A DNA stretch of 11,479 bases from Xylaria sp. FL1777 (lineage: Eukaryota; Ascomycota; Sordariomycetes; Xylariales; Xylariaceae). Location of the stretch: NCBI GenBank assembly GCA_022578965.1, contig MU401045.1, positions 1 to 11,479 on the forward strand, written 5' to 3'. Below, one piece after another: positions 1 through 8,422 of the stretch (its first letter is position 1; each line of letters starts with the position of its first letter). Under the pieces are notes generated by a model. That model saw nothing but the letters and a program-made list of their open reading frames with translations. It was not told where the DNA came from and searched no databases. Made by a program: the position numbers and the translations under genes.

Positions 1-146
1 ATATAAATAAAGAATATGCTTTAAAATTAAAAATATATTATTTTTAGTTTATTTTTTTTTTGCTTTAATTAAAATATAATACTAGCTAATGCTATGTGCT
101 AACATAAAGTATAATACTATAACATTCTATATATTTTCTTTTGTTT

Positions 147-172
147 GCATTTAAATAAGCTTGTTTAAATGC
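147..172. repeat. 26-bp near-perfect palindrome
   Basis: The segment starts GCATTTAAA, has AAGCTT at its centre and ends TTTAAATGC. Arms match at 12 of 13 positions; the single mismatch is a T opposite a G. One C-to-T change at a CpA would explain it, so an originally perfect palindrome hit by RIP is plausible. Its first part recurs exactly at 9306-9324, and its right half (AAGCTTGTTTAAAT) recurs at 11295-11314. Confidence 0.7.
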
Positions 173-316
173 CTTTTTTTTTGTTTAAATACATTTTTTT
201 TAAATTAGATTTACCTTTTTCTGTTTTTTTATATTGCTTTTAATTTTGTACTATTTCCTTTTTATCTTAGCTTTCTTTATTTATATATAAGTAAATTATT
301 TTGTTTTTATTTTACG

Positions 317-336
317 TTTTTTTTTTTTTTTTTTTT
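317..336. repeat. T20 homopolymer tract
   Basis: Twenty consecutive T residues, followed by one C and five more T. It could be a replication-slippage tract or the reverse-strand poly(A) of a decayed retroposon; nothing adjacent decides between these. Confidence 0.8.
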
Positions 337-750
337 CTTTTTATAGCTTGCTTACAACTTAATTATAGTTTATATCGTAACTATATTACTTAAGCTTACT
401 AATTTAGTACTACTATTAATTAAATTTTTTATGTTTTTTATGTTAAATTTTAATTTCTTGCTACTTATTAAACACTTTATTGTTGCATTTAAAAATAAAA
501 CATTTAACGTTTTTTTTTATTAATTAAATACCTTAAAAATATTTCGGCTTTTATTTTAAACTTTTATTTTTTTTAAAGTTTATTTAACTAAAAAATTTCC
601 TAATATTTAAGCTAGCATTTATATTTAATTTCTTTACCTATTATTATTAAACTTCGAAAATAATCCAACATATATTATTATTAAACTATTAGTTAAACTT
701 AAGCTATATAATAATAACTTTGCAATTATATTAAATTACTTACTTTATTT

Positions 751-755
751 ATAAC
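751..755. repeat. Left target-site duplication (ATAAC)
   Basis: ATAAC lies directly before the TG of the 5' LTR and is repeated exactly at 8616-8620, directly after the CA of the 3' LTR. A 5-bp duplication is usual for Ty3/gypsy integrases and fixes the element boundaries. Confidence 0.9.
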
Positions 756-948
756 TGTTATGACTAGGCTACTTAGGTACCTTAGTATATGTTATAGGTT
801 ATATGTATATATGGGATATCCTTTTTATATTTATTTTATAGGAGTTTTTTCCTTTTTTTAAGCTTTAGTTTTATTAAATACTTACTATAAAACTAAAGAT
901 ATATTAATTATTGTACTTAACTTTTAATGCTTTATACTTTTTGTAATA
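756..948 (+). repeat. 5' LTR (193 bp)
   Basis: It begins TGTTATGACTA and ends TGTAATA, where the 3' copy ends TGTGACA, so the canonical terminal CA has become TA. It aligns with 8423-8615 over its full length with no gap. About 30 of 193 positions differ, all transitions. Several CpA in the other copy are TpA here (for example the GCACAT in the 3' LTR reads GTATAT), and several TpG kept here are TpA in the other. Both strands have been hit, as expected for RIP. Confidence 0.97.
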
Positions 949-1223
949 ATTTTAAAGCTTCTTAAAATAAGGTTACTTATAATACTTTGTTATACTACAG
1001 AATAGCTGAACATTAATTAACTATATGAGCTAGTGCTATTTTTAATAGCTTTTTTTTAGAACAAACTTTAATAATAAACTAAGAACAAACTTAGCACAAA
1101 TTATTTCTAGGACTAGGCTTAAGCAAATAACAATTACTTAGTGCTTTAAGTGCTAATACTTAACTGTTATAAACATAGATCGTATAGCTTTTAGCTAAAA
1201 TCAAAAAGCTAAAGCAATAAGTT
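949..1223 (+). other. Retrotransposon leader, primer-binding site not identifiable
   Basis: The interval between the 5' LTR and the putative gag start. A primer-binding site complementary to a tRNA 3' end would normally begin within a few bases of 949. The sequence there (ATTTTAAAGCTTC) shows no TGG-type start, so the site is either mutated or the element used another priming method. No other feature is seen. Confidence 0.6.
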
Positions 1224-2189
1224 ATGCAGCAAAAAAATAAAAGCAAACGAGTTGCTTTAAAATTAAAGATAGCTTGTATTATTTCTACTTTATAATTAAG
1301 TAAACAAAAGAACTAAAGAACAATATTTCTAGAAGAACAGAAGAACCTTTTAAACCTTAAAAAACAATCTTGCAACTTAGGTCAAGAATAAAAACATAAG
1401 AATTTTAGTAATAATAATAACTTTTTATTTTCTAGCTTTAATAAAAAGCATAATTAAGGAAAACCTAAATATTAATTATGTTAAAATTGCTTATATTATT
1501 ATTAGTGCTATTTATTTAAAAATGCTAATTTTAGCTAACTATTAAAGTTTAACTATAATTCTTTTAGCATAAAATTTACTTATTAATGCTAGCTAAAGTA
1601 AATAAAAAAACTTTAAACTATTTTTAAAAAAGCTAATCGGAAATTCTGTTGCAATAAAAACAAGATTTTATACGCGCATAGTAATATAAACTAAAACTAT
1701 AAAAATGCTTATTAATTAGTATTGCAAAAGTTATTAACCCTAGAAAAAAAACAATTTAAAACTAACTAAAAAGTGTTTTTAAACTAGACTAAAATTTTGC
1801 TTAAGCAGTTTGCTTTTTTATAAGTTAGCATAAATATACAATTAAAACAAGTAAGTTAATAAGCTAACTAAAACTTAAAATTGTTTAATTAATACTTTGC
1901 TAACATTAAACTTTAAAATGTTTGCTAAAATAAAAGCAAAAAAGCTTTATTATATTACTAAAAACTAGATATACTACTTTAGCAAAAGCTAATAAATTAT
2001 TATAACTTACTGCTAATTATATAAGCTAATATAATTAATGCTACATAATAACACTAAGAACTAATAACTAAGAAATAATGCTTAAACTACAGTAAAAAAA
2101 AACCAAAGTTAAATATTACTTAAATTACTAGTAAATTAACCTTAAATACTAAGCAAAACTAAACTAATAATTAATATATTAATACTAGC

Positions 2190-2480
2190 TATAAAAACAA
2201 TAATACTAGTTTTAATAGTTAAAACTATTTTTATAGAAGCAATAATTATAATAATAACTGCAATAATAATAACTAAGAATTTTATAAAAGCAATAATAGC
2301 TATAAAAGCTAAAACTAATATTATAAAAGCAACAATAATAAAGGTTATAATTAGTACTAAAACTAAAAATATATAAATAACCGAGGTAATAATAATAATA
2401 TTTATACTTCGGAAAACTATTATACTTTTAGAACTTTTTCGAATTAACTTTAAAATAACAACAAAAGTAGTTTAAATTTG
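2190..2480 (+). other. Asn/Ser/Gln-rich linker of Gag
   Basis: In the gag frame this stretch is dominated by AAT/AAC codons mixed with AGC, TAT, AGA and TAA/TAG. Read as mutated Gln codons, the stops give an N/Q/Y/R/S-rich low-complexity region, with runs such as four consecutive Asn at several points. Basic, disordered tails next to a zinc knuckle are usual for nucleocapsid regions. The repeated AATAATAAT also makes the DNA itself look microsatellite-like. Confidence 0.65.
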
Positions 2481-2501
2481 AACTTTTACAAAAACTTTAC
2501 T

Positions 2502-2543
2502 TGCTATAGCTATAAACAACTTAGCTATATTACTTTTAATTGC
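2502..2543 (+). other. Degraded CCHC zinc knuckle of Gag
   Basis: In the gag frame the 14 residues read CYSYKQLSYITFNC. The spacing fits C-x2-C-x4-H-x4-C exactly, with the first and last Cys kept. The second Cys and the His both read Tyr (TAT), one transition from TGT and CAT respectively. It would have bound zinc and packaged the genomic RNA. An unbroken reverse-strand frame over 2472-2699 is only the antisense shadow of this region. Confidence 0.8.
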
Positions 2544-2858
2544 CTTTAGCCTAAAGGTAATAATAACAATAGCAATAACAAAAACAATAAATTTAGTAGC
2601 TATACTAGCTATAATAGTAATATTACTTAAAAACAAACTATTTAAAAAATCTAAGTAAATAAAAACTAAAACATAAATAAAAAAAACTAAAAACAGCAAT
2701 TAAAGTTTTATATACTTTTTTTATAAAAGCTATAGTACTATAACTTAAAAAACAAGTAATAAGCTTAGTACTAATTATACTAGTTATAAGTTTTAAGCTA
2801 AAATTACTATTTTACATACTTATTTTATGCTGTTTTTATATTTTTTATACTATTTATT

Positions 2859-3190
2859 TTGTTAGCTTTACAAAACTATTTATTAAAACTTATGTTAATT
2901 TTAATTTATGCGCTAAATATAACTATATTAGTTTTACTTTTGCTTTTTATTATAAATTGCAGCAAGCACTTTTTTGTATACCTATATTATAGTATGCTAT
3001 TAAAAGTAAATTTTTTACTTATAAAGCTTATTAAGTTGTTTGCAAATTAACTAATAGTTGCAGTATTATTTATAAAATTAAGCGTACATATATAGCTATT
3101 AACTATAATTATTGCTTTAAAAGCAGCTTTTTTTTACTATTTTAAACTACTTTAAAAAATAAAGAAATTATACTAGATTTAAGCACTAAT
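2859..3190 (+). pseudogene. Aspartic protease remnant with an internal frame change
   Basis: The gag frame continues as a 63-codon open stretch (2859-3050) containing FIINCSKHFF at 2946-2975, which lines up loosely with the D-S/T-G-C/A-S-x-x-F segment of retrotransposon proteases. The Asp position reads Ile. Downstream, KEIILDLS (about 3170-3190) resembles the hydrophobic ILGL-type flap-end motif that precedes reverse transcriptase in gypsy elements, but it lies in the pol frame, not the gag frame. The frame therefore changes between about 3095 and 3158, where a T8 run (3128-3135) sits. A 1- or 2-base indel is the simplest explanation. The protease assignment rests mainly on position and is weaker than the domains after it. 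Confidence 0.5.
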
Positions 3191-3361
3191 TAATGGTTTT
3201 TCAAATTATGCTGCTTTTAAGTAAAAATATTTAGCTTAACTAAGTTCGCAAAAGCTTACTAAAACTAAGCTTGCTACTACGCTATTATTTAATTACTTAA
3301 ACTTATATAGCTTAAAAAATTAAAAAAAAGCTTTAATTACTTTAATTTTATAGTAATTCTA

Positions 3362-4130
3362 AAAAAGTTTTATAATTTATTTAAGTTTTTTAATACTAGT
3401 AAAGCAAATATATTGCTACAATTAAAGCAAAAAAACTTTGCTATTAAGCTAAAAAAAAACGTAGTTATATTTTATTTTTTTATATACTTATTAGCTTAAA
3501 ATAAGCTAAAAAAACTATAAAAATAGCTTAATAAAATATTAAAAGTAAAAAAAATTAAAAAGTTTATTAGCTTTGCTAGCGCTTTAATTTTTTTTATACT
3601 TAAAAAAAATAAAAGCTTACGTTTATATATAAACTATAAAAAATTTAATTAAGTTATATACAAAAATTAATACATTTTATTACTTATTTTAAAGCTGCTT
3701 AATAAAATTTTAAAAGCTAAAATTTTTAGCAAAATTAACTTTAAAAACGCTTATTATTACTTATATATTTAAGAAAAAAATAAGTAGAAAATAGTGTTTT
3801 ATATATGTTATAGCTACTATAAATTTCTAGTTATACTTATAAATCTATTAAATGCTTTTATTACTTTTTAAAGTTATATATAAAAAGCACTTAATAATAT
3901 AATAAATATATTTTGTATTGCATATTTTAATAATGTGCTTATTTTTTTTTTAAATAAGAATTTTTATACAAAACATATTTAAAACGTTATTAAAAAGCTA
4001 TAAAAAGCAAAACTATATATTAAGCTATTTAAGTGCTAATTTTATTAAAAGAAAATTAAATTTTTAAGTTATATTATTTTTAGCTAAAAAATCAAAATAA
4101 ACTTTTTACGTATAAATACTATTTAATAAT
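3362..4130 (+). other. Reverse transcriptase domain (dead)
   Basis: In order: KKFYNLFKFFN (3362-3394; family EYxxFxDVF), IYLLA (3482-3496; family IYxLS), then FASALIFFILKKNKSLRLYI (3572-3631) and NY, matching [31 protein letters not shown] (3731-3757) matches KLDLRxAYH. NLLNAFITF plus stop (3842-3871) matches GLTNAPATFQ. The polymerase signature reads YFNN at 3923-3934, where YxDD is required: both Asp are Asn through GAT-to-AAT. The Asp of KLDL is also Asn (3737). The domain would have copied element RNA into DNA in the particle. Identification is very secure; activity is impossible. Confidence 0.96.
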
Positions 4131-4269
4131 AGCTTATATTAAATATTTGTTAAGCGCTATAACAATTTTTAAGGTTTTATAACTTTTACTGCTGTTTTAT
4201 AAACGGGTATTTTTATATTGCTGCGCTTTTGTTTAAGTATTTAAAAAAAAACGCAATAAAAACAAAAAA

Positions 4270-4735
4270 AAGTTGAATTTTTTTAGATAGTTTTAAAAAA
4301 AAGGCTTTTAAGAACTTTTAGAATGCATTTAAGCAAGCTATTTTTTTTATACATTTTAACCCTAAAAAATAAATATTGCTAAAAACCGATTTTTTTAAAG
4401 TAGCTTTTGCAGAAAATTTATTTTAGCAGAATAATTAAAGCATTTTTAAACTAGTTGCGTTTTATTTTTAAAAGCTATTTAAAAAAAAAATGTAGTATAA
4501 TACGTTTAACTAAAAAATGCTTGCAATAGTAAATTGCTTTAAGTATTAGCAGTATTATTTATAAAAAAGCAATTTACTAGTTAAAGTATTAATTAATTAT
4601 GCTAACTTTTAAGCATTTATAAAAACGCTAAAGCTTAATAAAAAGCAAGCTTATTAGTATTTATTATTAGCTTTTTTTAATTTTATTATTAAATATTAAG
4701 CAAGCAAAAAAAACAAAGCTAATTTTTTTTTGCGC
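4270..4735 (+). other. RNase H domain (degraded)
   Basis: It follows the reverse transcriptase after a connection region. NAFKQAIFFIHFNPKK matches the EALKxAFxxAPxLxHFDPxK lead-in. KTDFFKVAFA (4382-4411) matches the TDASxxAxGA strand, and here the catalytic Asp (GAT, 4388-4390) survives. KMLAIVNCFKY matches the KELLAIVxAFKxW helix with its Glu turned to Met by more than one change. The domain ends near NFIIKY-stop-ASKKNKANFFLR (to 4735), matching FxIxYRPGKxNxxADALSR. It would have removed template RNA. Confidence 0.92.
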
Positions 4736-5089
4736 TGTTTTAATTATATAGCTGTTTTACTTAGTAATATTAATATTTTTTTAACGTTAAAAAGAAAAAT
4801 TGCAGTAATACAGCAAGTTAAAGTTCTTAATTTATACTTTAGTGCTTAAGCTAAAGCTTTATATCTTAAAGCTACATTTGCTAAAAAAGCTTTTTTTATT
4901 TAAGCAGTTATACGTTTGTGTACATAAATAGCTGCAAGCTTAAAAAAATTAAAAGATCTAAAGGCTTTTAAAAAGCTAAAAAACCTTATTTAGAAAGTTT
5001 AAAAAAAAAACCTTAAATGCTATGCAATTATAAAACAATTAAAGGCAAAAAAACTTATAAATTTTTAATAGTTAATAAAAAGATTTTTA

Positions 5090-6010
5090 GTTTGCTATAA
5101 AAACAAAATTTATATTTTTTTTAAAAAAGCTATACATTTTTAACTTATTAAGCTATATTATAATAATTTTTTAGCTAAACACTTTAACTAAAGCTACACT
5201 TTAGAACTGCTATAACAAAAGTTTTACTAGAGCAATATAAAACTAAATATTAAAAAGTATATATAAAGCTATACAATTTGCTTTAAAACTAAGGCAAAAC
5301 ATTACTAAAAATATAATAAACTTAACGCTTTATTAATACTTAATAAACTTATACAAAAGTTATTTATAAACTTTATTATAAGTTTACTAAAAACTTTTTA
5401 TAAAAAAAAACTAGTTAATACTATTTTTATTATTATAAATAAATTTACTAAGCTTATATATTTATTTTTAGTTAATATTACTATAACTTTAGTTAAGCTA
5501 GCAGTTTTATTTTATTATAAAATTAAATGCATTTATAATAACTTAAAAAGCATTGTTTTTAATAAAAGCTTTATTTTTACTAGCTAATTTTAGTTTAATT
5601 TATGCTATTATTTAAAAGTTAAACAAAAGCTTTTAATAACATTTTATTTTAAAACTAATAAACAAACAAAACAAATAAACCAAGTAATTAAAAGCTATTT
5701 TAAGTGCTTTATAAATAATAAACAAACTAATTAGCTTTAACTTTTACTTTAAGCCTTTTTTGCTATAAATTTTGCTATTAATTTTACAACTAAACAATTA
5801 TTTTTTAAAGCTTTATATAGTTATATGCTAAAATTTTGTTTGTTTATTAAAAATAACTTTATATTAAAAAAGATTTTAGCTATATAAAAACGTTTTAACA
5901 AGTTATAAACTATTAAAAACAAAATAACAAAGCAATAGCAAATTATAATTAATAAATATATAAAATACTATAACAATAAGTATAAACTTATAACTTTTAA
6001 AATTAAAGAC
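5090..6010 (+). other. Integrase: zinc-binding and catalytic core (dead)
   Basis: The HHCC module is visible: NNFLAKHFN (5162-5188) keeps the second His (CAC, 5177-5179), while the first reads Tyr at 5156-5161. SYTIC (5267-5281) keeps the second Cys, with the first changed to Tyr. In the core, IIINKFTK matches VVVDRFTK with the first catalytic Asp as Asn (5438-5440). SIVFNKSFIFTS (5549-5584) matches SIVSDRGxxFTS with the second Asp as Asn (5561-5563). FYFKTNKQTKQINQ matches FHPQTDGQTERVNQ with the catalytic Glu as Lys (5669-5671). Exactly 35 residues separate the second and third positions, the D,D(35)E spacing. All three substitutions are G-to-A transitions. The enzyme would have joined element DNA to the chromosome. 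Confidence 0.96.
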
Positions 6011-6239
6011 TTAGTAGTACTATTAATAAAAAATATTAAGTTTAAAAATAAAAAATTAGCACTTAAGTTTATTAGACTTTTTTAAATTCTTTTTATAGTT
6101 AGTTTATAAGCATACTATATTAGTTTTTTAAAACAATATAGCTGCTTTTATCCCATTTTTTTAATTTAGTTACTTAAGCTTTAAAAAGCTAAACATAAGT
6201 ATAGTTTACTTATGCTAAACCTTAAAAATAAGTTAAAAA

Positions 6240-6457
6240 AATAAAAGGTTAAAAATATAGTAAATAAAATAACTTATAATAAAAAAAAATATTATTTTAT
6301 TAAGTAAAAAAGCTAGCTAACTAAGTATAATCAGTAGGTATTTATTACTAATATTATAGCTTTTAAAGCAATTAAAAACTTTAAAAAGCGCTTAAGTTAC
6401 AAAAAAAAAGCAAAGCTATTAAGCTAACAAAATAATACTAATTTATTATTAATTTAG
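6240..6457 (+). other. C-terminal chromodomain of integrase (degraded)
   Basis: Around 6290-6343 the frame reads YYFIK-stop-KS-stop-LTKYNQ-stop-VF, matching the chromodomain core YLVKWKGxPxxxNTWEP. The stops at 6305, 6314 and 6335 fall where aromatic Trp is expected, including the conserved Trp of the methyl-lysine cage (TGG to TAA/TAG). A helix-like KAIKNFKKRLS follows, as in the C-terminal helix of the fold. Chromodomains of chromoviruses bind methylated histone H3 and direct integration into heterochromatin (family knowledge). The frame ends at TAG 6455-6457. Confidence 0.85.
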
Positions 6458-6494
6458 CTATAAATTAAAGCTTAAATACATTATATATATTAAC

Positions 6495-7200
6495 TAGTTA
6501 TTCTTTTGTTTTTAATTGCATAATAAAAATTACACTTATTGCTTTAAGTTTTAAGATATTTGCGCTTTATTAATAAGCTATACACAAAAATGCTACAAAC
6601 AAGTTATAATATCTTTACAGAAAAGCTTTAAAACATTAATTATTAAACTTTAAAACATTTTTATGTTAAAAAAAGCTAACTAAATACTTTTATTTATGCT
6701 TATTAGTAATAGTTAATATAGCTTTATATATATTTTTCTTAAAAGAAATAAAAGCAGCCTTTTAGGCTGCATATTTATAGTTTAAAACTTGCATTTTAAA
6801 TGCAGTTAAATAAGCATATCGCTAGCATTAAAAATAGTTTTAATTTTATTAAAAAACCTTATAAAATTGGTTTAAATAAAGCTACTTATAGCGTTTATAC
6901 AAAAAGGCTTAATAGCTTAGCAAGCTAAAAATTTGCGCTTTATTATTAAATGCTTATATTTAGCATAATGTTTTTGCATTGCTAATTGTTAGCTAAACTT
7001 TATACAAAATAAAAACAAAACTATTTATTTTTATGTTGCTAACCTTGCTAATTAATTAGAACTAAGCTTTATAAGTTAACAAAAAACGCAAAAATGCCTT
7101 TAAGAAGCAAAACTGCATAGCTGCAAAGTTAATACAATAATTATTCGAAGTTTTTTAAACAATAGCGCGATTTTTATTTATAACAACTTTTTTATAGTTG
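6495..7200 (-). pseudogene. Candidate antisense reading frame, downstream segment
   Basis: Reading leftwards from 7200 (codons whose lower coordinate is divisible by three), the frame gives protein-like sequence such as NFAAMQFCFLKAFLRFLLTY and, further on, KAAFISFKKNIYKAILTI, ending at a TAA near 6495-6500. It has about 20 stops in about 230 codons, which is close to chance for this base composition, so stop density alone does not support it. It is listed because it continues from the stop-poor segment at 7325-8020 after one frame change, and most stops could be mutated Gln/Trp codons. No family is recognised. Confidence 0.25.
6754..6770. other. GC-containing hairpin (6-bp arms, 5-base loop)
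   Basis: GCAGCC, loop TTTTA, GGCTGC: a perfect inverted repeat that stands out because it holds 10 G/C in 17 bases within a region of about 20 % G+C. It could form a stem in RNA of either strand. No U-run follows directly on the + strand. In the antisense frame it falls in an Ala-Ala-stop-Lys-Ala-Ala stretch, so it may simply reflect Ala codons. Confidence 0.6.
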
Positions 7201-7324
7201 TTTTTTTAAAAAACAAAAAAATAAACAAACTAATTTAATAACTTTTAAATGCGTATTATATTAAAATATAATATAATAAACAGCTAACTTATTAATAAAA
7301 CTAATCTAAAATAAATATAAATTA

Positions 7325-8020
7325 ATTTATAAGCTTGCATAAAGTATAGCTATTTATATAGCTTATATAAGCTGTTATTTCTAGGTTTTTAAATTTGCAA
7401 ACTATATTTAAAGGCAAGCTATTTTTTAGCTAAAATGCTTTCTTAAAACGCCCGAAATAAAGCTAACATACTAATAAACCATTTAAAACTATTACTTTTT
7501 TAATAGTTTTATACTTTTTATTTTTAGCTTTAATAGTTTGCTTGTAAGGTTTATAAACAAAAATTACTATAAAAACAAGCTAACGTTTAGCTAGCATAAA
7601 AACTTTAATATTTATATTAAAATTAAACTTATTTTTTGCGTTGTTTATATTAAAATTACGCAGAATAATATTTAGATCTTTATTTAAATTTATAAAGTTT
7701 AAATTATTTTTATTTTTATTTTTATTTTTTTTTTTTTAACCTATAGAAGGCTTAATAATGTTTATATTCTTATTAGAATTAAAGCTGTTTTAAAAAAAAA
7801 GCGAACTGCTAGAACTTTTATTTTTATTACTAGAATTATTAAACTTTTAGCAAAAAAGTTTATTAAAGTTTTGTTTTATAGTAAAATTAAACTTATTTTT
7901 AAATAAATTTAAGCGTAAAGCAAGTTATAATAATTTTTTGCATTTATGTTTATAACTATAGCTTTAACTACAACTATATTTACGTGTACTACTCCTAATT
8001 ACTGCAAGTTTAAGCAGCAT
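7325..8020 (-). pseudogene. Candidate antisense gene inside the retrotransposon, N-terminal segment
   Basis: From an ATG at 8020 reading leftwards to 7325 there are 232 codons with only 8 stops, about a third of the number expected at this base composition; the stretch 7325-7740 has four. The N-terminus is Arg/Ser/Cys-rich (RSSTRKYSCS, with Cys also at 7940-7942). A Ser/Asn/Lys low-complexity stretch follows (about 7760-7845, ending in five Ser), then an Asn/Lys-rich stretch, then a more globular-looking part with RLVFIVIFVYKPYK-like and SLPLNIVCKFKNLEI-like sequence. Stops are TAA/TAG, consistent with mutated Gln or Trp. No family is recognised. The gene would be transcribed against gag-pol. 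Antisense ORFs between pol and the 3' LTR are known in some plant Ty3/gypsy elements, which makes the arrangement plausible but does not prove it. Compositional strand bias (the - strand is A-rich here) is the main alternative. Confidence 0.4.
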
Positions 8021-8127
8021 AATTATAATGCAAATAATAATTAAAAAAAAAGCAGAAAAAATATGAAATAAGTATAAGAATAGCAGTAATAAAATATATA
8101 GCTAAAACTAATTGTTTAGCAGCAGCT

Positions 8128-8161
8128 AAAAAAAAAAAAAAAAAGAAAAAAAAAAAAAAAA
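8128..8161. repeat. A17-G-A16 tract
   Basis: Seventeen A, one G, then sixteen A on the + strand. It lies about 110 bp upstream (in the antisense sense) of the candidate antisense ATG at 8020. It creates the poly-Phe run in a 69-codon reverse-strand frame (8010-8219), which is therefore not counted as a gene. It may be a slippage tract, a promoter-type poly(dA:dT) element or the tail of a decayed retroposon. Confidence 0.8.
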
Positions 8162-8405
8162 GAACATATAGCAATAAAAATATAAACGCAAAACCTGCTA
8201 TAAATATAGCACAAAACAAACATAACTTAACATATAAACATAAGCATAAGTATATAAGTACTTTAACTACTATACTGCATAAGCATTTTATTTAATATAT
8301 TATATTTATGCTTAATTACTTTATACTACTTTACTTTATTACTTATACTTAAGATTAATTACTTTAATTGATTTTACTTATATATAGGTTAAAAACAACC
8401 TAATT

Positions 8406-8418
8406 AAAAAAAAAGAAG
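8406..8418 (+). other. Polypurine tract before the 3' LTR
   Basis: A 13-base all-purine run (nine A, then GAAG) ends 4 bases before the TG of the 3' LTR. In LTR retrotransposons the purine tract that primes plus-strand DNA synthesis sits at exactly this place, and it independently confirms the + orientation. In an A-rich region the run could partly be chance. Confidence 0.6.
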
Positions 8419-8422
8419 TAGT

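Larger units (their letters stand above)
1..750. other. Left flank, no recognisable gene
   Basis: A+T-rich sequence left of the retrotransposon. No reading frame with a recognisable motif was found on either strand. The + strand is conspicuously T-rich between about 120 and 350. It contains a near-perfect 26-bp palindrome (147-172) and a T20 tract (317-336). The stretch is probably older, RIP-degraded repeat DNA into which the element inserted; that is inference from composition and from a 19-bp word shared with the right flank. Confidence 0.6.
1224..2850 (+). pseudogene. gag remnant (capsid and nucleocapsid), many stops
   Basis: One reading frame (codons starting at coordinates divisible by three) runs from an ATG at 1224 through the nucleocapsid region. 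Around 1662-1680 it reads KILYAH, matching the KxLYAxxxL-type segment of fungal Ty3/gypsy Gag capsid domains, with a preceding FKKANRKF-like stretch (FLTQAR-type in the family). The C-terminal third is an Asn/Tyr/Ser/Arg-rich tail (about 2190-2480), followed by a degraded CCHC knuckle. Most stops are TAA or TAG, as expected from CAA/CAG (Gln) and TGG (Trp) after C-to-T and G-to-A change. Gag would form the virus-like particle and bind the RNA. The start is uncertain: the ATG at 1224 was chosen because the frame is relatively open after it. The boundary with the protease is not resolved. Confidence 0.8.
3158..6457 (+). pseudogene. pol remnant: RT, RNase H, integrase, chromodomain
   Basis: A single frame (codon starts leaving remainder 2 on division by three) can be followed with family motifs from about 3158 to the end of the chromodomain near 6425, with stops at 6455-6457 and 6461-6463. 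That is about 1,100 codons without any frame change. It carries dozens of in-frame TAA/TAG, mostly at positions where the family has Gln or Trp. Before mutation it would have been the polyprotein cleaved into reverse transcriptase/RNase H and integrase. The absence of indels over 3.3 kb together with saturated transitions shows that mutation came in RIP-like bursts rather than by slow decay. Confidence 0.95.
6464..8400. other. Extra 1.9-kb interval between pol and the 3' LTR
   Basis: Most Ty3/gypsy elements have only a short untranslated stretch here. No env-like or other frame is recognisable on the + strand. The - strand carries a candidate reading frame in two segments (listed separately), a GC-containing hairpin at 6754-6770 and an A-rich tract at 8128-8161. 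The interval could be an accessory antisense gene, a captured host fragment or a nested insertion. Confidence 0.6.

Noticed and set aside
949..975. tRNA primer-binding site after the 5' LTR
   Set aside because: No stretch complementary to a tRNA 3' end is visible; any site may have been mutated beyond recognition.
2472..2699. 75-codon open frame on the - strand
   Set aside because: Antisense shadow of the gag nucleocapsid region, whose CCHC spacing is clear on the + strand; the reverse frame is hydrophobic only because of A+T-rich codons.
2859..3050. 63-codon open frame on the + strand as a separate small gene
   Set aside because: It is in the same frame as gag and lies where the protease belongs; it is a stop-free patch of the gag-protease frame, not an independent gene.
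8010..8219. 69-codon open frame on the - strand with membrane-like sequence
   Set aside because: The Phe run comes from the A17-G-A16 tract, and hydrophobic residues are expected in any T-rich frame; no motif.
6464..8400. env-like gene after pol
   Set aside because: No + strand frame has a signal peptide, membrane-anchor pattern or other recognisable feature; the only stop-poor frame is antisense.
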